The notes: generated by a model not told the origin, from the letters alone. A stretch of 64,000 bases of DNA from Anaerocolumna sp. AGMB13025 (GCF_029689925.1 NZ_CP121445.1:4758501-4822500), one strand, 5' to 3'; shown: positions 44,111 to 54,233, counted from the first letter of the stretch. Numbers and translations: made by a program.

Positions 44111-45655
44111 CTATTTACTTTTTATGTTTACATTCAGAGTCTTCTTCGAGCCATCCATATACTCTATTTCGATTTTTGTAATTTTTGCATAGGCGGTAGT
44201 GGTATTATACCATACCCCATCCCATTCACCGCCTCCGTATTCACCCTTGGCGATTGGACCAACATCTTTCATTCTAAAAGATGAATATCCTCCAATTTCA
44301 CTCTTAATCCGGTCGTTAACCTGGTTATAAGCTTGAGCAGTAAAAACAATATATTTTATTTTTTTGCTTGAATTGTTATAGTAAATAATATAATTGTTTA
44401 TTCCGCCAAAGTAATCCATTCCTAAGGAATAAGTCTGTAGATAAACGGTTGGATAAGATGGTTCAGACGAATAAGAGCTTTTGGAGTAATCACTAAAGAC
44501 CTTAATACCATCAATTATTTTATAATATCTAACTCTGAAAATTTTATCATAGTTTTTATTTACTTTTGCCGTATAGGAGCTCATGTCTTTCTTATAAGAT
44601 TGCAATATCTTATACTTACTACCTATATAATCTGCATTTTTCATTTCTACCTGATAATAATAACCAGCTTTCTTTTTCCAGGAAATCTTGTACTGCGTAT
44701 CGGATTTTTTGCTTACTTTAACACTCAGACCAGCTGGGTTATTTTCAAATCTTGCATACAAAGTTGTTATAGTTCCATCTATTTTATTAACTTTTTCTTT
44801 AAACGATGGGCTGGAATACCAACCTATGAATGTTTTGTCCGATGTATTACCCAAATAATACAAGTCTTTAAGTACGGTATCGTCTGGCACCATTGGAATC
44901 GTACACAACTTTTTATCTGCATTATAAAAAGTTATATTTTGAAAATCCTCTGTTTCTACATCGAAATTTTCTTCAAATTCATCTCCAAACATTCCATTGA
45001 AATATGCATCATAATTGTCATACATATTGGAATATAGTTCTTCATAGTCATCCTTTTCTTTTTCATACAACTTTTGATATTCTTCCTCACGTTTCTGCGC
45101 CTTTTTCCCTTCAACAGAATCCGGTGCACATAGCAGCTCATAATAACTAGATTCAAGCCACATGCCGAATTCGCATTTTTTATTTGGAATTGCTATATAT
45201 TTTAAATCATAATAGTCCGTCAATATATCAAATGAATCATCAATTTTCGTAACCTTTTTACCCAATACAACATACTTTAGTTTTGAACAATCTTCAAAGG
45301 TGCCTGCTGGCAATGTTGTTAAGCCATCACCGATTATTACACCTGTTAAATTATCGCAACCGGCTAGTACATCTTCCGATAACTTCTTTACACTATTGGG
45401 AATCCGAATAGTTTTTATATCCGTGTACGCAAATGCTAATTTATCGATTTTAGTTACAGGCTTGCCTTTTATAGAAGTTGGTACATTTACATAAACCGAC
45501 GTTCCTATATATTTCGTGATTATGACTTCACCGTTTTTAACCGTATACTTGTAATCACTGTTTGATTCCGCCAAAACGTTAGTGATTTTACTGAACAATG
45601 TTAGTACGAATATCAAACAAATCATTGAAAAATATTGTCTTTTATGTGTTTTCAT
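44111..45655 (-). CDS. Secreted BspA-type leucine-rich repeat protein
   Basis: 514 residues. Signal peptide MKTHKRQYFSMICLIFVLTL..NVLAES (cut near residue 30). About residues 55-170 contain BspA-type LRR_5 repeats (VTKIDKLAFAYTDIKTIRIPNSVKKLSEDVLAGCDNLTGVIIGDGLTTLPAGTFEDCSKLKYVVLG). A Glu/Tyr-rich coiled segment (about 180-215), an InlB-type B-repeat-like region around TFIGWYSSPSFKEKVNKIDG and a beta-rich C-terminus follow. It has no sortase motif. It is likely an exported or surface binding protein. ATTTTTTTCC precedes the start without a clear SD. Confidence 0.85.
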   Translation of the reverse strand: MKTHKRQYFSMICLIFVLTLFSKITNVLAESNSDYKYTVKNGEVIITKYIGTSVYVNVPTSIKGKPVTKIDKLAFAYTDIKTIRIPNSVKKLSEDVLAGCDNLTGVIIGDGLTTLPAGTFEDCSKLKYVVLGKKVTKIDDSFDILTDYYDLKYIAIPNKKCEFGMWLESSYYELLCAPDSVEGKKAQKREEEYQKLYEKEKDDYEELYSNMYDNYDAYFNGMFGDEFEENFDVETEDFQNITFYNADKKLCTIPMVPDDTVLKDLYYLGNTSDKTFIGWYSSPSFKEKVNKIDGTITTLYARFENNPAGLSVKVSKKSDTQYKISWKKKAGYYYQVEMKNADYIGSKYKILQSYKKDMSSYTAKVNKNYDKIFRVRYYKIIDGIKVFSDYSKSSYSSEPSYPTVYLQTYSLGMDYFGGINNYIIYYNNSSKKIKYIVFTAQAYNQVNDRIKSEIGGYSSFRMKDVGPIAKGEYGGGEWDGVWYNTTTAYAKITKIEIEYMDGSKKTLNVNIKSK

Positions 45656-45818
45656 TTTTTTCCCCCTAGTATTAGTTTAAAAATGGTAACATTTGTATCA
45701 ATATTTGTCAATATAATCCACTATATTTTTATATTATACCCATTTACCTGGCTTTTTTGCTCCAATATAAATGCTTACATGGCAGCTGCTGCATAAACAC
45801 ATCGACCGGAATAGAGTC

Positions 45819-45980
45819 TTAAGGCAACAAGCTGCCATTCTGTGCAGTGATACCATAAATAAATGGACGGTTAAGAATCATACCCACAAGTCCTTTCGGC
45901 TCAAATTCTATAAGTTCCTTTACAGCGAACTTATCAAGAATGACTTCGACTGTATTCGTTTCCGGTTTGCTAAATAGCAT
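45819..45980 (-). CDS. Short open frame downstream of amidohydrolase, possibly a remnant
   Basis: ATG at 45980, TAA at 45819, 53 residues (MLFSKPETNTVEVILDKF..GMILNRPFIYGITAQNG). NRPFIYGI..NGSLL resembles the C-terminal end of serpins (RPF.F.I....G..L), so it may be a decayed serpin tail. It could also be chance. The rest of 45656-46003 shows nothing further. Confidence 0.3.
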   Translation of the reverse strand: MLFSKPETNTVEVILDKFAVKELIEFEPKGLVGMILNRPFIYGITAQNGSLLP

Positions 45981-46003
45981 AATGACACCAACTTTCTAAT
46001 TTT

Positions 46004-47089
46004 TTATATCACTGCTTTTCCACTAATCCAGACCCCTTTGACATTCTTAATTGCCTGAATGTCCGTCGTGGGATCACCTTCCACAAGCAGTAAGTCAGCT
46101 CTGCGTCCGGCAGCAATAACACCTCTGTCCTTAAGTCCAAAATAATCCGCAGGTTTGCTTGTGGCACTTTGCAGTGCTTCAACTGGCGTCAGACCAGCGT
46201 CAACCATGTATGAAAGCTCAGCCTGCAGACCAAAACCGTATGGTATAGCGCACGGAGCTGTCTGGTCATTGTTGGAATCAGTGCCGGCCATGATATTTAT
46301 GCCCGATTTGTGAATCGCCGCAACCGACTGCCGTACAAATTCGTAGTTAAACGGTACCTGGGGATTCTGCCTTTTAACCGATTCGACAATGCCTTTCATC
46401 ATACCCATTGTCGGCACTGATACGCACCCCTTTGCGGACATCGCATCTATAATTGGTTGCGGCAAGAGTACTGCAAAAGGAATGTGCGTCAAAACATCCA
46501 CGCCAGCCTCTATGGCGACTTTATAGGATATTGGAGAAACGGCATGAGCGATCACATGTTTATGCTGACGGTGGGCTTCTTCAACAATGGCAGTGATAAG
46601 TTCGAGCGGAAATTCAGCACCGCCGCTTACTCCCTGCTCCTCTAAGAGGATCTTTATATAAGCTGCGCCTGAGGAAATCTGTTCATTAACAAACCAAATG
46701 GCTTCTTGTTTACTCTTTATTTCTGCATTATCCGGATATCCCATCTTAGTGCGGACATCACTGTTTGGTGGAAATGCCGGCAGATAGCAGCTCTTAATAC
46801 TTGGTAAACCGGGATGGTTTCTTAATGCATCGAAAGCAGCTGCAGACCTGGTCGCCATATCAAGCATTGTCGTCACTCCGCAATGCGCTGCTGCCTCTAA
46901 ATCATGCAGTGAGTCAAGATGAACGTGGGAGTCGATAAGGCCCGGGAGAAGTGTACAGCCGGTACCGTCAATGGTAATTTCACCATTTGTTTTGTTGGTG
47001 ATCAAGCCGTCTTCAAAAACTACCGTACCGGTTTTTAAAATATTTGTTCCATTGAAAATATTTACATTCATGATTGCAGTTGATGCCAT
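46004..47089 (-). CDS. Amidohydrolase family protein
   Basis: 361 residues. LLPGLIDSHVHLDSL (metal motif HVH, about 54-56), AAYIKILLEEQGVSG (possible bridging Lys), VIAHAVS and LTHIPFA His sites, and MAGTDSNND with catalytic Asp are all present. End GVIAAGRRADLLLVEGDPTTDI is typical of imidazolonepropionase-like amidohydrolases. Cytoplasmic, with an unknown cyclic amide or peptide substrate. Divergent from a PucR-type regulator at 47270. GGAGGTATTATT precedes the ATG. Confidence 0.9.
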   Translation of the reverse strand: MASTAIMNVNIFNGTNILKTGTVVFEDGLITNKTNGEITIDGTGCTLLPGLIDSHVHLDSLHDLEAAAHCGVTTMLDMATRSAAAFDALRNHPGLPSIKSCYLPAFPPNSDVRTKMGYPDNAEIKSKQEAIWFVNEQISSGAAYIKILLEEQGVSGGAEFPLELITAIVEEAHRQHKHVIAHAVSPISYKVAIEAGVDVLTHIPFAVLLPQPIIDAMSAKGCVSVPTMGMMKGIVESVKRQNPQVPFNYEFVRQSVAAIHKSGINIMAGTDSNNDQTAPCAIPYGFGLQAELSYMVDAGLTPVEALQSATSKPADYFGLKDRGVIAAGRRADLLLVEGDPTTDIQAIKNVKGVWISGKAVI

Positions 47090-47269
47090 AATAATACCTC
47101 CTTAAATTGTTTGCTCGATTGTGCAACTGTACAGTCTCAGCTAAATATATTGCTTGACTGATAATAACTATAATATTACACTATAGGTGATACTGCAATG
47201 TACACAGATTTAAAATATTTGAATAAGGTGCATATGTGATTGTACTATTGCACAGTTTAGGAGGTCTTT

Positions 47270-48529
47270 ATGGAATTTAACAAATATGATTCAAGGGAAA
47301 TACGTAATCCTGAAATAAAAGTTGCGTTGGATATGCAAGAACTCTCCGATGCATTTTTTGCAAATAAGAGTTTGCAGACGCTGATTGATAAAGCAAGAAA
47401 GATACTAGACCGCCCGTTGATGCTGTATGATTCAAGCTACAAGGTTCTTGCCGCATCATTTGATGCAAGCAGCGTATTTCAGTTTGAATATAACGAAAAC
47501 AGTACTCAATACCTCAGCAAAGCTTCAGACGATTTCATTTTCTCAAACCATTCACCGGAAGATAAAAAACCGATTTTGTACTTTAGCCCGAAGGATAAGT
47601 CCTTGTTCCAGGGAATGCTTATTGCTTCTATAAAAATAGACATCATTGAGGTGGCCCGTTTTATTGTCCTTGAAGGGGGTATGGCATTTCAGGAAACAGA
47701 TTATATGCTGCTTGAAAAACTTCGCCCTCTATTAGCTGCCCAGCTTCAACGGAATATTCTCTTAAACCTTGATAACAACCATCACCCGGCTTATATTCTT
47801 TCCGACCTTATTGAAGGCAGAACGGACGATAACACCGTTCTCCATGGTATGAAATCAAACCCAAATTGGATCAGGTCGAATTCCATATATATTATAGTAA
47901 TCTGCAACAGTATTGAGGAAGCATTCGACAATAAAGTATCCATTGTTTTCCGAACTTTAAAGTCTTATATTCCAGTCGAGCAGCGCATCATCTATCACTC
48001 CGCTATTGTTGCGTTTGTTGACGAAATTCTCTATGCAGCGTTATTTGATTCCCAAAGCAGCACTTTTCACAAATTTTTAGAAGAAAATAATTTATATGCA
48101 GGGATAAGCCAGAAATTTTCCGCTCTGACGGAAGCAAAGAAGCAATATCAGTATGCTCTTGACGCTCTTTTAATAGACCAGAAGAGGAACTCTCATTGTT
48201 CTTCTTTCGACGATTGTACCTTGTATATTATTTCCGATATGATTTCCGACAGGTATGATCCCATGGATATCTGCCATCCGGCTGTTATTTCCCTAATAAA
48301 TTATGACAACGAAAATTGCTCTTCTCTTCTTGACACATTGAAACAATATATATATTACACTTCAGCACCGGCTGAAGCCGCAAAAGCACTGAATATCCAC
48401 CGAAACACCTTGTTCTACCGGATAGGAAAAATAAAAGAGATAACGGGAATCATGCTAGATAATGGCGACGAAAAAAGCCGGATTTTCATGTCTATAAGAT
48501 TGCTGGAAAGCAAAGGCATAATTCCATGA
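47270..48529 (+). CDS. PucR/CdaR family transcriptional regulator
   Basis: 419 residues. The N-terminal 150 residues look GAF-like (KILDRPLMLYDSSYKVLAAS). The middle is a GGDEF-like fold (LYAGISQKFSALTEAKKQYQYAL). The C-terminal helix-turn-helix APAEAAKALNIHRNTLFYRIGKIKEITG is the PucR signature. It most likely controls the divergent amidohydrolase gene. TGTGCAA (47120) and TTGCACA (47248) in the spacer are possible half-sites. AGGAGGTCTTT precedes the ATG. Confidence 0.92.
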   Translation: MEFNKYDSREIRNPEIKVALDMQELSDAFFANKSLQTLIDKARKILDRPLMLYDSSYKVLAASFDASSVFQFEYNENSTQYLSKASDDFIFSNHSPEDKKPILYFSPKDKSLFQGMLIASIKIDIIEVARFIVLEGGMAFQETDYMLLEKLRPLLAAQLQRNILLNLDNNHHPAYILSDLIEGRTDDNTVLHGMKSNPNWIRSNSIYIIVICNSIEEAFDNKVSIVFRTLKSYIPVEQRIIYHSAIVAFVDEILYAALFDSQSSTFHKFLEENNLYAGISQKFSALTEAKKQYQYALDALLIDQKRNSHCSSFDDCTLYIISDMISDRYDPMDICHPAVISLINYDNENCSSLLDTLKQYIYYTSAPAEAAKALNIHRNTLFYRIGKIKEITGIMLDNGDEKSRIFMSIRLLESKGIIP

Positions 48530-48570
48530 AAAAGAATATTTGTTAAGCCTACAATTAATCAGATAACTAA

Positions 48571-48931
48571 ATCACACTTAACTATGCTTTGCATATAATG
48601 GCCTATTTCGTTAAGCAAGAAGGGAAAGACAATTTTTCAGTCTTTAGCTGGACACATGAATATATCAACTACCTACCTGTCCAAGATACTAACTCAATTA
48701 ATCAAGGCTGACCTTATTCAGTCTACACCTGGAGTAAATGGAGGTTATAGTCTCAGGAAACCTAAGATTGAAATAAGCTTTTATCGTCATTCAAGCCCTT
48801 GAAGGCAGCGGAGCGTTTTCACTTGTGAAATGGACGAAAATCGCGCTTGTCACATAGAAAAGGTTATGAGGGATGCCGATGAGAAAATGGTGAACCACCT
48901 TAAAGAAAAACGTATTTATGACATTGTTTAA
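48571..48931 (+). pseudogene. Rrf2 family regulator pseudogene
   Basis: The pieces, in three frames, are NYALHIMAYFVKQ, then SLAGHMNISTTYLSKILTQL, ADLIQSTPGVNGGYSLRKPKIEIS, VIQALEGSGAFS, and CEMDENRACHIEKVMRDADE to the TAA at 48929-48931. Together they follow an Rrf2 winged helix and the region with a Cys cluster. At least three frameshifts show decay. Confidence 0.85.
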
Positions 48932-48937
48932 AAAAAT

Positions 48938-48976
48938 GGAGCAGTCTAAGAAACTACAAAGTTTCGAAGACTGTCC
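48938..48976 (+). terminator. Hairpin after the Rrf2 pseudogene
   Basis: CAGTCT/AGACTG and GAAACT/AGTTTC pair around ACAA with a symmetric AA/GA interior loop. A weak T-rich tail (TTGATTATTATTAC) follows. Nothing else is seen between here and 49109. Confidence 0.55.
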
Positions 48977-49108
48977 TTGATTATTATTACTTAACATTTT
49001 TACATTTCTTTTTTCTATTATATCATCTTTAAATAGGCGCTGCCGCAACCTCATACCAATTCTTTACCGTGTGCTTGACCTACTCGAAGAAACAGCGGCG
49101 GACTATCA

Positions 49109-49951
49109 TTATCCATTAACGGAAAAGTCCGTGGAAAATGCAAGCTCTTTTTGCAACTCAAGTTCTGAAAGCCTGTCTGAAAGTGATTGATGGATTGTAT
49201 AATAGGCATCACTTCCAAGAGCTAATCTTTTCGGCGCCGGTTGCTGATCTACACTATCAATCATGATTTTGACCATTTTCTCAGGATCACCTATTGAAAT
49301 ACTTGAGCTATCTTCAAAACCGCCTCTTACCTTATGAGCCGGAGAAATCGCATAAGCCTCTATCTTTGGACCTAATTTTGTACCATGATGTCTAAAATTC
49401 GTACGTGCTCCACCAGGTTCTACTATTGTAAGACCGATATTAAAAGGAGCAACTTCTTGTCCTACAGCATCGCAAAACCCTTCGATTCCCCACTTAGTTG
49501 CATGGTATAGTGATCCTCCAGGGTATGCAGATTGACCGCCTGAGGATGATATCTGTATGATTCGTCCCTCTCCCTGGCTTCGTAGATGAGGCAATGTGGC
49601 CCGAATCAAATGGATCGATCCAAGAAGATTAGTGCTGACTTGATGAGTAATCTGATCAATCGTTAATTCTTCAGCGGCACCAATAAGACCATAACCAGCA
49701 TTGCTAACAATAACATCGATCTTATCAAGCTGTTTGAAGGCCAGGTCAACAACTTCATAAACAGATTGGATATCAGTAACATCAAGACGAGCCAGCCATA
49801 GACGATCTGCATATTTTTTCTTTAGATCATCTACCGAATTCATATCGCGTACAGTACCAGCAACTCTATCTCCTCTTTCAAGGAGTTGTTCAGCCATGTG
49901 TCTTCCAAATCCGCTGCTAATACCTGTTATAAACCAAGTTTTTTCTTTCAT
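49109..49951 (-). CDS. Short-chain dehydrogenase/reductase (SDR)
   Basis: 280 residues, classical SDR. TGISSGFGRHMAEQLLERG (about 9-27) is the cofactor loop, NAGYG is present, and the catalytic Tyr/Lys are in YHATKWGIEG (about 154-163). The Gly-Phe loop and R at GDRVAGTVRD suggest NADP. The substrate is unknown. It is divergent from the AraC regulator at 50225, whose role may be to control it. Confidence 0.92.
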   Translation of the reverse strand: MKEKTWFITGISSGFGRHMAEQLLERGDRVAGTVRDMNSVDDLKKKYADRLWLARLDVTDIQSVYEVVDLAFKQLDKIDVIVSNAGYGLIGAAEELTIDQITHQVSTNLLGSIHLIRATLPHLRSQGEGRIIQISSSGGQSAYPGGSLYHATKWGIEGFCDAVGQEVAPFNIGLTIVEPGGARTNFRHHGTKLGPKIEAYAISPAHKVRGGFEDSSSISIGDPEKMVKIMIDSVDQQPAPKRLALGSDAYYTIHQSLSDRLSELELQKELAFSTDFSVNG

Positions 49952-50224
49952 TTCATTATACCTCTTTCTATATATTTAGTAAGTTTAGACTTTAAACTGA
50001 AATGTCTATATTATTACATAAAAATTGATAACAATATATAATGATCATGTATAAAACTTGCCTAATCCTGCAAAACTCTTTTCAATATAAAATAAAATAC
50101 ATTGATTTTTGGCACAATGCATACTATAATTTTAATAACTACCAGTACTAAATTTTTAAGCTATAATAAGACTTTCAGAGACCTATTAACTAAGAACTGC
50201 ATATAAAGGTTAGGTAAAGAATAA

Positions 50225-51175
50225 ATGTCAGAACAAAAAGAAAGTGATGATTCTATCAAGCAGCATGCATTGCATACAATAATTGAATTGTCAGAGAGAA
50301 TTACTAAATCTGAGGGAAACACTCAAACTATAATTCCATTTTTATTTATTACCAGACATAGTAGTGAGATTCCAATAAGTCCTGGTATAATAAATCCTGC
50401 ATTTAGTATTATTCTACAAGGTACAAAGATGTTTCATGCAGGAAAAGAAACGATTCACTTTAATCCTGGTGATTTCGCAGCTTCCATCATTGATATGCCT
50501 ATTTCTGTACAAGTAAAAGATGCCTCAAATGAGTTACCCGCTATAAGTCTGAGGATTGACTTCACCGCAAGTGAAATAGCTTCCGTTGTAATGGATGCTA
50601 AGCTTGAATTTAATACAGATAATAAGAAACTTTATTTAGGAGTATTTGTTGGGAAAACGGACGAGGAGTTATTGAATTTATTTATCAAACTTCTAATGTT
50701 GACTGATAGACCTAAAGATGCCTATTATTTAGCGAAGCTTATTAAACGTGAAATGATTTATCATCTGCTGACCGGAGAGTATGGGTACTTGTTTATTCAA
50801 CAGGTTCTCGTAAACCAGGAGTCAGACGGAGTTGGTAAAGCGATAGAATGGATCAAAAAAAATTTTAGAAGACCGTTTATGGTTGAAGAACTGGCGAAGT
50901 TATCCAATATGAGTGTCTCAGGGCTTCATCATAAGTTTAAATTAGTAACTTCAATGGGACCATTACAATATCAGAAAGAACTTCGCCTTCGCGAAGCAAG
51001 AAGGCTTATGTTGAGTGAGTGTATGGATGTTACCACTGCAGCTATGGAAGTTGGTTATGAAAGCTCGTCTCAATTTACCAGGGAATATAAGAGGCTTTTT
51101 GGACAGCCACCCTATAAAGATATAAAATCTTCAAGAAAAAGTTATGTAACTAGTACATTTGAAAATAGTATATAA
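50225..51175 (+). CDS. AraC family regulator (AraC_N type)
   Basis: 316 residues. The N-terminal ligand domain (AFSIILQGTKMFHAGKETIHFNPGDF, about 60-85) is the PF06719-type. The C-terminal double helix-turn-helix reads FMVEELAKLSNMSVSGLHHKFKLVTSMGPLQYQKELRL and TTAAMEVGYESSSQFTREYKRLFG. It is divergent from the SDR gene at 49109. The same regulator/oxidoreductase pairing is mirrored by the AraC/aldo-keto reductase remnants at 43.4-44.0 kb. Confidence 0.92.
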   Translation: MSEQKESDDSIKQHALHTIIELSERITKSEGNTQTIIPFLFITRHSSEIPISPGIINPAFSIILQGTKMFHAGKETIHFNPGDFAASIIDMPISVQVKDASNELPAISLRIDFTASEIASVVMDAKLEFNTDNKKLYLGVFVGKTDEELLNLFIKLLMLTDRPKDAYYLAKLIKREMIYHLLTGEYGYLFIQQVLVNQESDGVGKAIEWIKKNFRRPFMVEELAKLSNMSVSGLHHKFKLVTSMGPLQYQKELRLREARRLMLSECMDVTTAAMEVGYESSSQFTREYKRLFGQPPYKDIKSSRKSYVTSTFENSI

Positions 51176-51177
51176 TC

Positions 51178-51243
51178 CAAGTTCGAGGGCAGCCCGATAG
51201 CCGATGCCGGATGTAGGTCCGGTGATGATAAAAGCTTGTTGCT
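51178..51243 (-). pseudogene. SDR N-terminal stub
   Basis: The minus strand reads EEQQAFIITGPTSGIGYRAALELG, the cofactor-binding start of a short-chain dehydrogenase, just after AAGGAGGAG but without a start codon, and then stops making sense. It ends within 3 bases of the AraC stop codon. It is a leftover of a deleted gene. Confidence 0.7.
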
Positions 51244-51376
51244 CCTCCTTGTAATAATCAGTTATTATTTTTTAACTGTTTACAACAAGGGGAGCATATC
51301 AGTTTTAACTAAACTCAGAGGTTTATATACTTCTCTTTTTTTATTGGTTTAACTGGGATGAAATCGTTATAACTAC

Positions 51377-52207
51377 CTATTGAGGCAGTGATTTGAGAAG
51401 TTCTTCTGCTCTAGCTTTTAAAGGTCCCTCCATTTGGCGGTCAGTCAGAATGAATGTAGCATTTTCCTGAATTCCCTTGAGAACCATATCACCAACAACA
51501 TCAATGCTGAGTCCATACTGATGAAGCGCCTTTCCTGCTTTTTCTACATTCTCAGCCATCTTCTTTTGTAATTCCTCCGGAATTAAAGCATTACCCTTTG
51601 GAGTTGATTCCACTGTTCTCTTAACAATATCAGTTGCTACGCGAGCAGGACAAAGTACGCTTACATCGATTCCAGCAGCTTTCAATTCCGGGCTGACTTT
51701 CAACTCCTCTGACAGACCGACAACCGCGAATTTGGTTGTAGTATATAAAACTCCGTTTCCAAATGCTACAAGACCCGCACCTGAGGAGGTATTGACGATA
51801 TGTCCGCCCTGACCGTTTTTAATCATTCTAGGCAGAAAAGTCTGAATACCGTTGATAACACCGATAAGATTGATACTAAGAGCCCAGTCCCAAAGTTCAT
51901 AAGTAAGTCCCCCTATAGATGAAGCAGCAGCTACACCAGCATTATTGAACAGAAGTGTTACCGGTCCCAATACGCGTTCCACTTCATCAGCAGTAGCAGC
52001 AAAAGCCTCACGGTCACAGATATCTAGTACATATGTCTCTACTTGAGTCATACTCTGCAGTTCTGCCTTCGCAGTTGCAAGAGCACCAGAGTCAATATCT
52101 ATCAAAGCCAATTTTGCTCCTTCGCGAGCTAAGCTTCTGGCAATGCCCAATCCAATACCATTAGCCCCTCCAGTAATGAATGCGGTACGTCCTTTAATAT
52201 CTATCAT
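51377..52207 (-). CDS. Short-chain dehydrogenase/reductase (SDR)
   Basis: 276 residues. FITGGANGIGLGIARSLAREGAKLALIDID (about 9-38; the Asp end favours NAD). NNAGVAAA and catalytic YTTTKFAVVGL (about 156-166) are present. It is the second gene of an operon with the flavin oxidoreductase at 52293, with 85 bases between them. Together they could process a hydroxy or keto group and a conjugated double bond of the same steroid-like or enone substrate. AGGGAGGGAATTTT precedes the ATG. Confidence 0.9.
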   Translation of the reverse strand: MIDIKGRTAFITGGANGIGLGIARSLAREGAKLALIDIDSGALATAKAELQSMTQVETYVLDICDREAFAATADEVERVLGPVTLLFNNAGVAAASSIGGLTYELWDWALSINLIGVINGIQTFLPRMIKNGQGGHIVNTSSGAGLVAFGNGVLYTTTKFAVVGLSEELKVSPELKAAGIDVSVLCPARVATDIVKRTVESTPKGNALIPEELQKKMAENVEKAGKALHQYGLSIDVVGDMVLKGIQENATFILTDRQMEGPLKARAEELLKSLPQ

Positions 52208-52292
52208 AAAATTCCCTCCTTGCTGACAATATTGTCATAATATTTATTTGCAGATACACTTGCTTTATGAAAAGTAATTTAATAAATTAAAA

Positions 52293-54233
52293 TTAATCAA
52301 TTGCCCAAGCTGTAAAGAAACCGGAACGGACTGCTTCGCCGACTTGTCCAATGGAGACACAGTCACCAATTGCTTTTGCTGTCGGATATTGATCGCAGAT
52401 TGCTTCAGCGAGAGTGTTACGTGGTCTGGTACCAAAAGATGCTATTATGGTATCGGCTTTAACCTCCTGATTGCTGCCATCCTTACTTTCTATTACTACA
52501 CCTTCCTTTGTAAATTCCAGTATTTTTTTGCCGGTTAAAAGTTTTACTTTGAATTCGGCCAGTTTTTTGAGCAATGCTATACGGTTATTTATAAATGCAT
52601 TAACAGCAACTTCGTCAAGCATTTCGACGATGGTGACGTCTTTTCCTTCCATCGCCAATTCCAGAGCACTATCACAGCCGGATAAACCGCCACCTGCGAC
52701 TACTACTTTATTGCCGATTTCAAAATGGCGGTGAAGGTGTGCTTCCATGACCTCAATCACATGATCCCCGTTAATTCCTTTAATCGGTGGTAAAAATGAT
52801 TTTGCACCGAGAGCTACAATGATTTTATCAGCATTGGCCAGTTCGGGAGAACTTTCAGTAATCTCAGTATTAATATGGATTTTTACTCCCAGCTTTTTGT
52901 TCTGGCGAATGAGATATTGAAGATATTTTGCAAGCTGTCCCTTAAAGGCCGGTGTTGCAGCTGCCGTAATCTGTCCCCCCAGTGTGCCTGTTTTTTCATA
53001 TAGTGTTACGTCATGTCCTTTTATAGCAGCTACCCTTGCCGCTTCTAGACCCCCGGGACCTCCGCCGATTACTACAACTTTTCTAGCGATATCGGCTATT
53101 TCAAATTTGAATACTCGCTCCTGTAAAGCTTGAGCATTCACAGCGCAAGAAGCACGACGCCCCCTTGTAATTCCGCCAAGGCAATATTCGTTGCATCGGA
53201 TACATGGACGAATATCTTCCTCTTTACCTTCAAAGACCTTGCGTATCAGATGCGGATCGGCAATTAAAGGTCTGCCAACCATAAAAAAATCTGATTTGCC
53301 TTCTGCCAAAGCTTCTGCTGCAGTGTCCAGGGTGATACTATTGGTTATAAGGACTTGTTTATTAGTCACTTTCTTAATCACAGCTGCGTCCTCCATGGAA
53401 GGCGCGTCACCATAATAGGCAGGTGGAACCATCCAATCTGGAGTTTCATAGCTCCCAGTGTCGATATCAAAAGCATCAACTCCTGCCTCGTCCAATATCT
53501 TGATGATTTCCAAGCTTTCTTCTAAAGTACGTCCACCTTCAAAATGATGTCTGGAGGCCATTCTGAACAGAATAGGGTAATCCGGTCCTACGGCAGTTCT
53601 TATGGCTTTTACAATTTCAGCCGGAACCCTGGCCATATTCTCATTGCTTCCGCCATATTCGTCCGTACGACGGTTCCATAACTTCATCATAAAAGTATCG
53701 AGTAGGTATCCTGAATGTGCATGAATCTCAATACAATCAAATCCTGCTGCTTTTGAAGTAACTGCAGCTTTTACAAATTCCTCAATCATAACTTGAATTT
53801 GTTCTTTGGTCATTGCATAGGTCTTCTTATCTGGATTAGAAATAAGGGGTACCTCGGAAGGTCCAGGAAGAAAATTATCAAGCTGTTTCGAGGTATTTCG
53901 TCCTGCACCGATAACAAGCTGGTTGCACAACCTCGTATTATAACCACGGAACCGATCGACTAGCATAGCCCATCTTATGGCTTGATCCACGGTCCCAGCT
54001 GCTGGCATTGAGGTGAATGCCTTATCAACTTTGGTGGAAATAAATTGTCCTTCCAGAATAACCATACCAACTCCACCGCGAGCCCGTTCAGCATAATAGT
54101 CTATCTGGTCATCCGAGAGTAAGCTTCCGGTATCCCAGGCATGAGTCGACATTGGACACATGATGAATTTGTTGCTTAATGACATTTTACCAATGTAACT
54201 TTTTTCAAACAATTTTTTATACTTCGGGTTCAT
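52293..54233 (-). CDS. Old-yellow-enzyme-type NADH:flavin oxidoreductase with Fe-S and FAD domains
   Basis: 646 residues. The N-terminal TIM barrel (about 1-340) carries LSNKFIMCPMSTHAW and the FMN region EIHAHSGYLLDTFM. The 4Fe-4S motif CIRCNEYC..CAV follows (about 345-365). FAD/NAD domains start KVVVIGGGPGGLEAARVAA (about 385) and VVAGGGLSGCDSALELA. This is the build of 2,4-dienoyl-CoA reductase, trimethylamine dehydrogenase and the bile-acid enzymes BaiCD/BaiH. It reduces a conjugated C=C. The exact substrate is not evident. It is divergent from a PucR regulator at 54426. Confidence 0.93.
   Translation of the reverse strand: MNPKYKKLFEKSYIGKMSLSNKFIMCPMSTHAWDTGSLLSDDQIDYYAERARGGVGMVILEGQFISTKVDKAFTSMPAAGTVDQAIRWAMLVDRFRGYNTRLCNQLVIGAGRNTSKQLDNFLPGPSEVPLISNPDKKTYAMTKEQIQVMIEEFVKAAVTSKAAGFDCIEIHAHSGYLLDTFMMKLWNRRTDEYGGSNENMARVPAEIVKAIRTAVGPDYPILFRMASRHHFEGGRTLEESLEIIKILDEAGVDAFDIDTGSYETPDWMVPPAYYGDAPSMEDAAVIKKVTNKQVLITNSITLDTAAEALAEGKSDFFMVGRPLIADPHLIRKVFEGKEEDIRPCIRCNEYCLGGITRGRRASCAVNAQALQERVFKFEIADIARKVVVIGGGPGGLEAARVAAIKGHDVTLYEKTGTLGGQITAAATPAFKGQLAKYLQYLIRQNKKLGVKIHINTEITESSPELANADKIIVALGAKSFLPPIKGINGDHVIEVMEAHLHRHFEIGNKVVVAGGGLSGCDSALELAMEGKDVTIVEMLDEVAVNAFINNRIALLKKLAEFKVKLLTGKKILEFTKEGVVIESKDGSNQEVKADTIIASFGTRPRNTLAEAICDQYPTAKAIGDCVSIGQVGEAVRSGFFTAWAID

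Noticed and set aside
45771..45977. 68-codon plus-strand frame
   Set aside because: No ribosome binding site or family; the opposite strand has a more protein-like frame.
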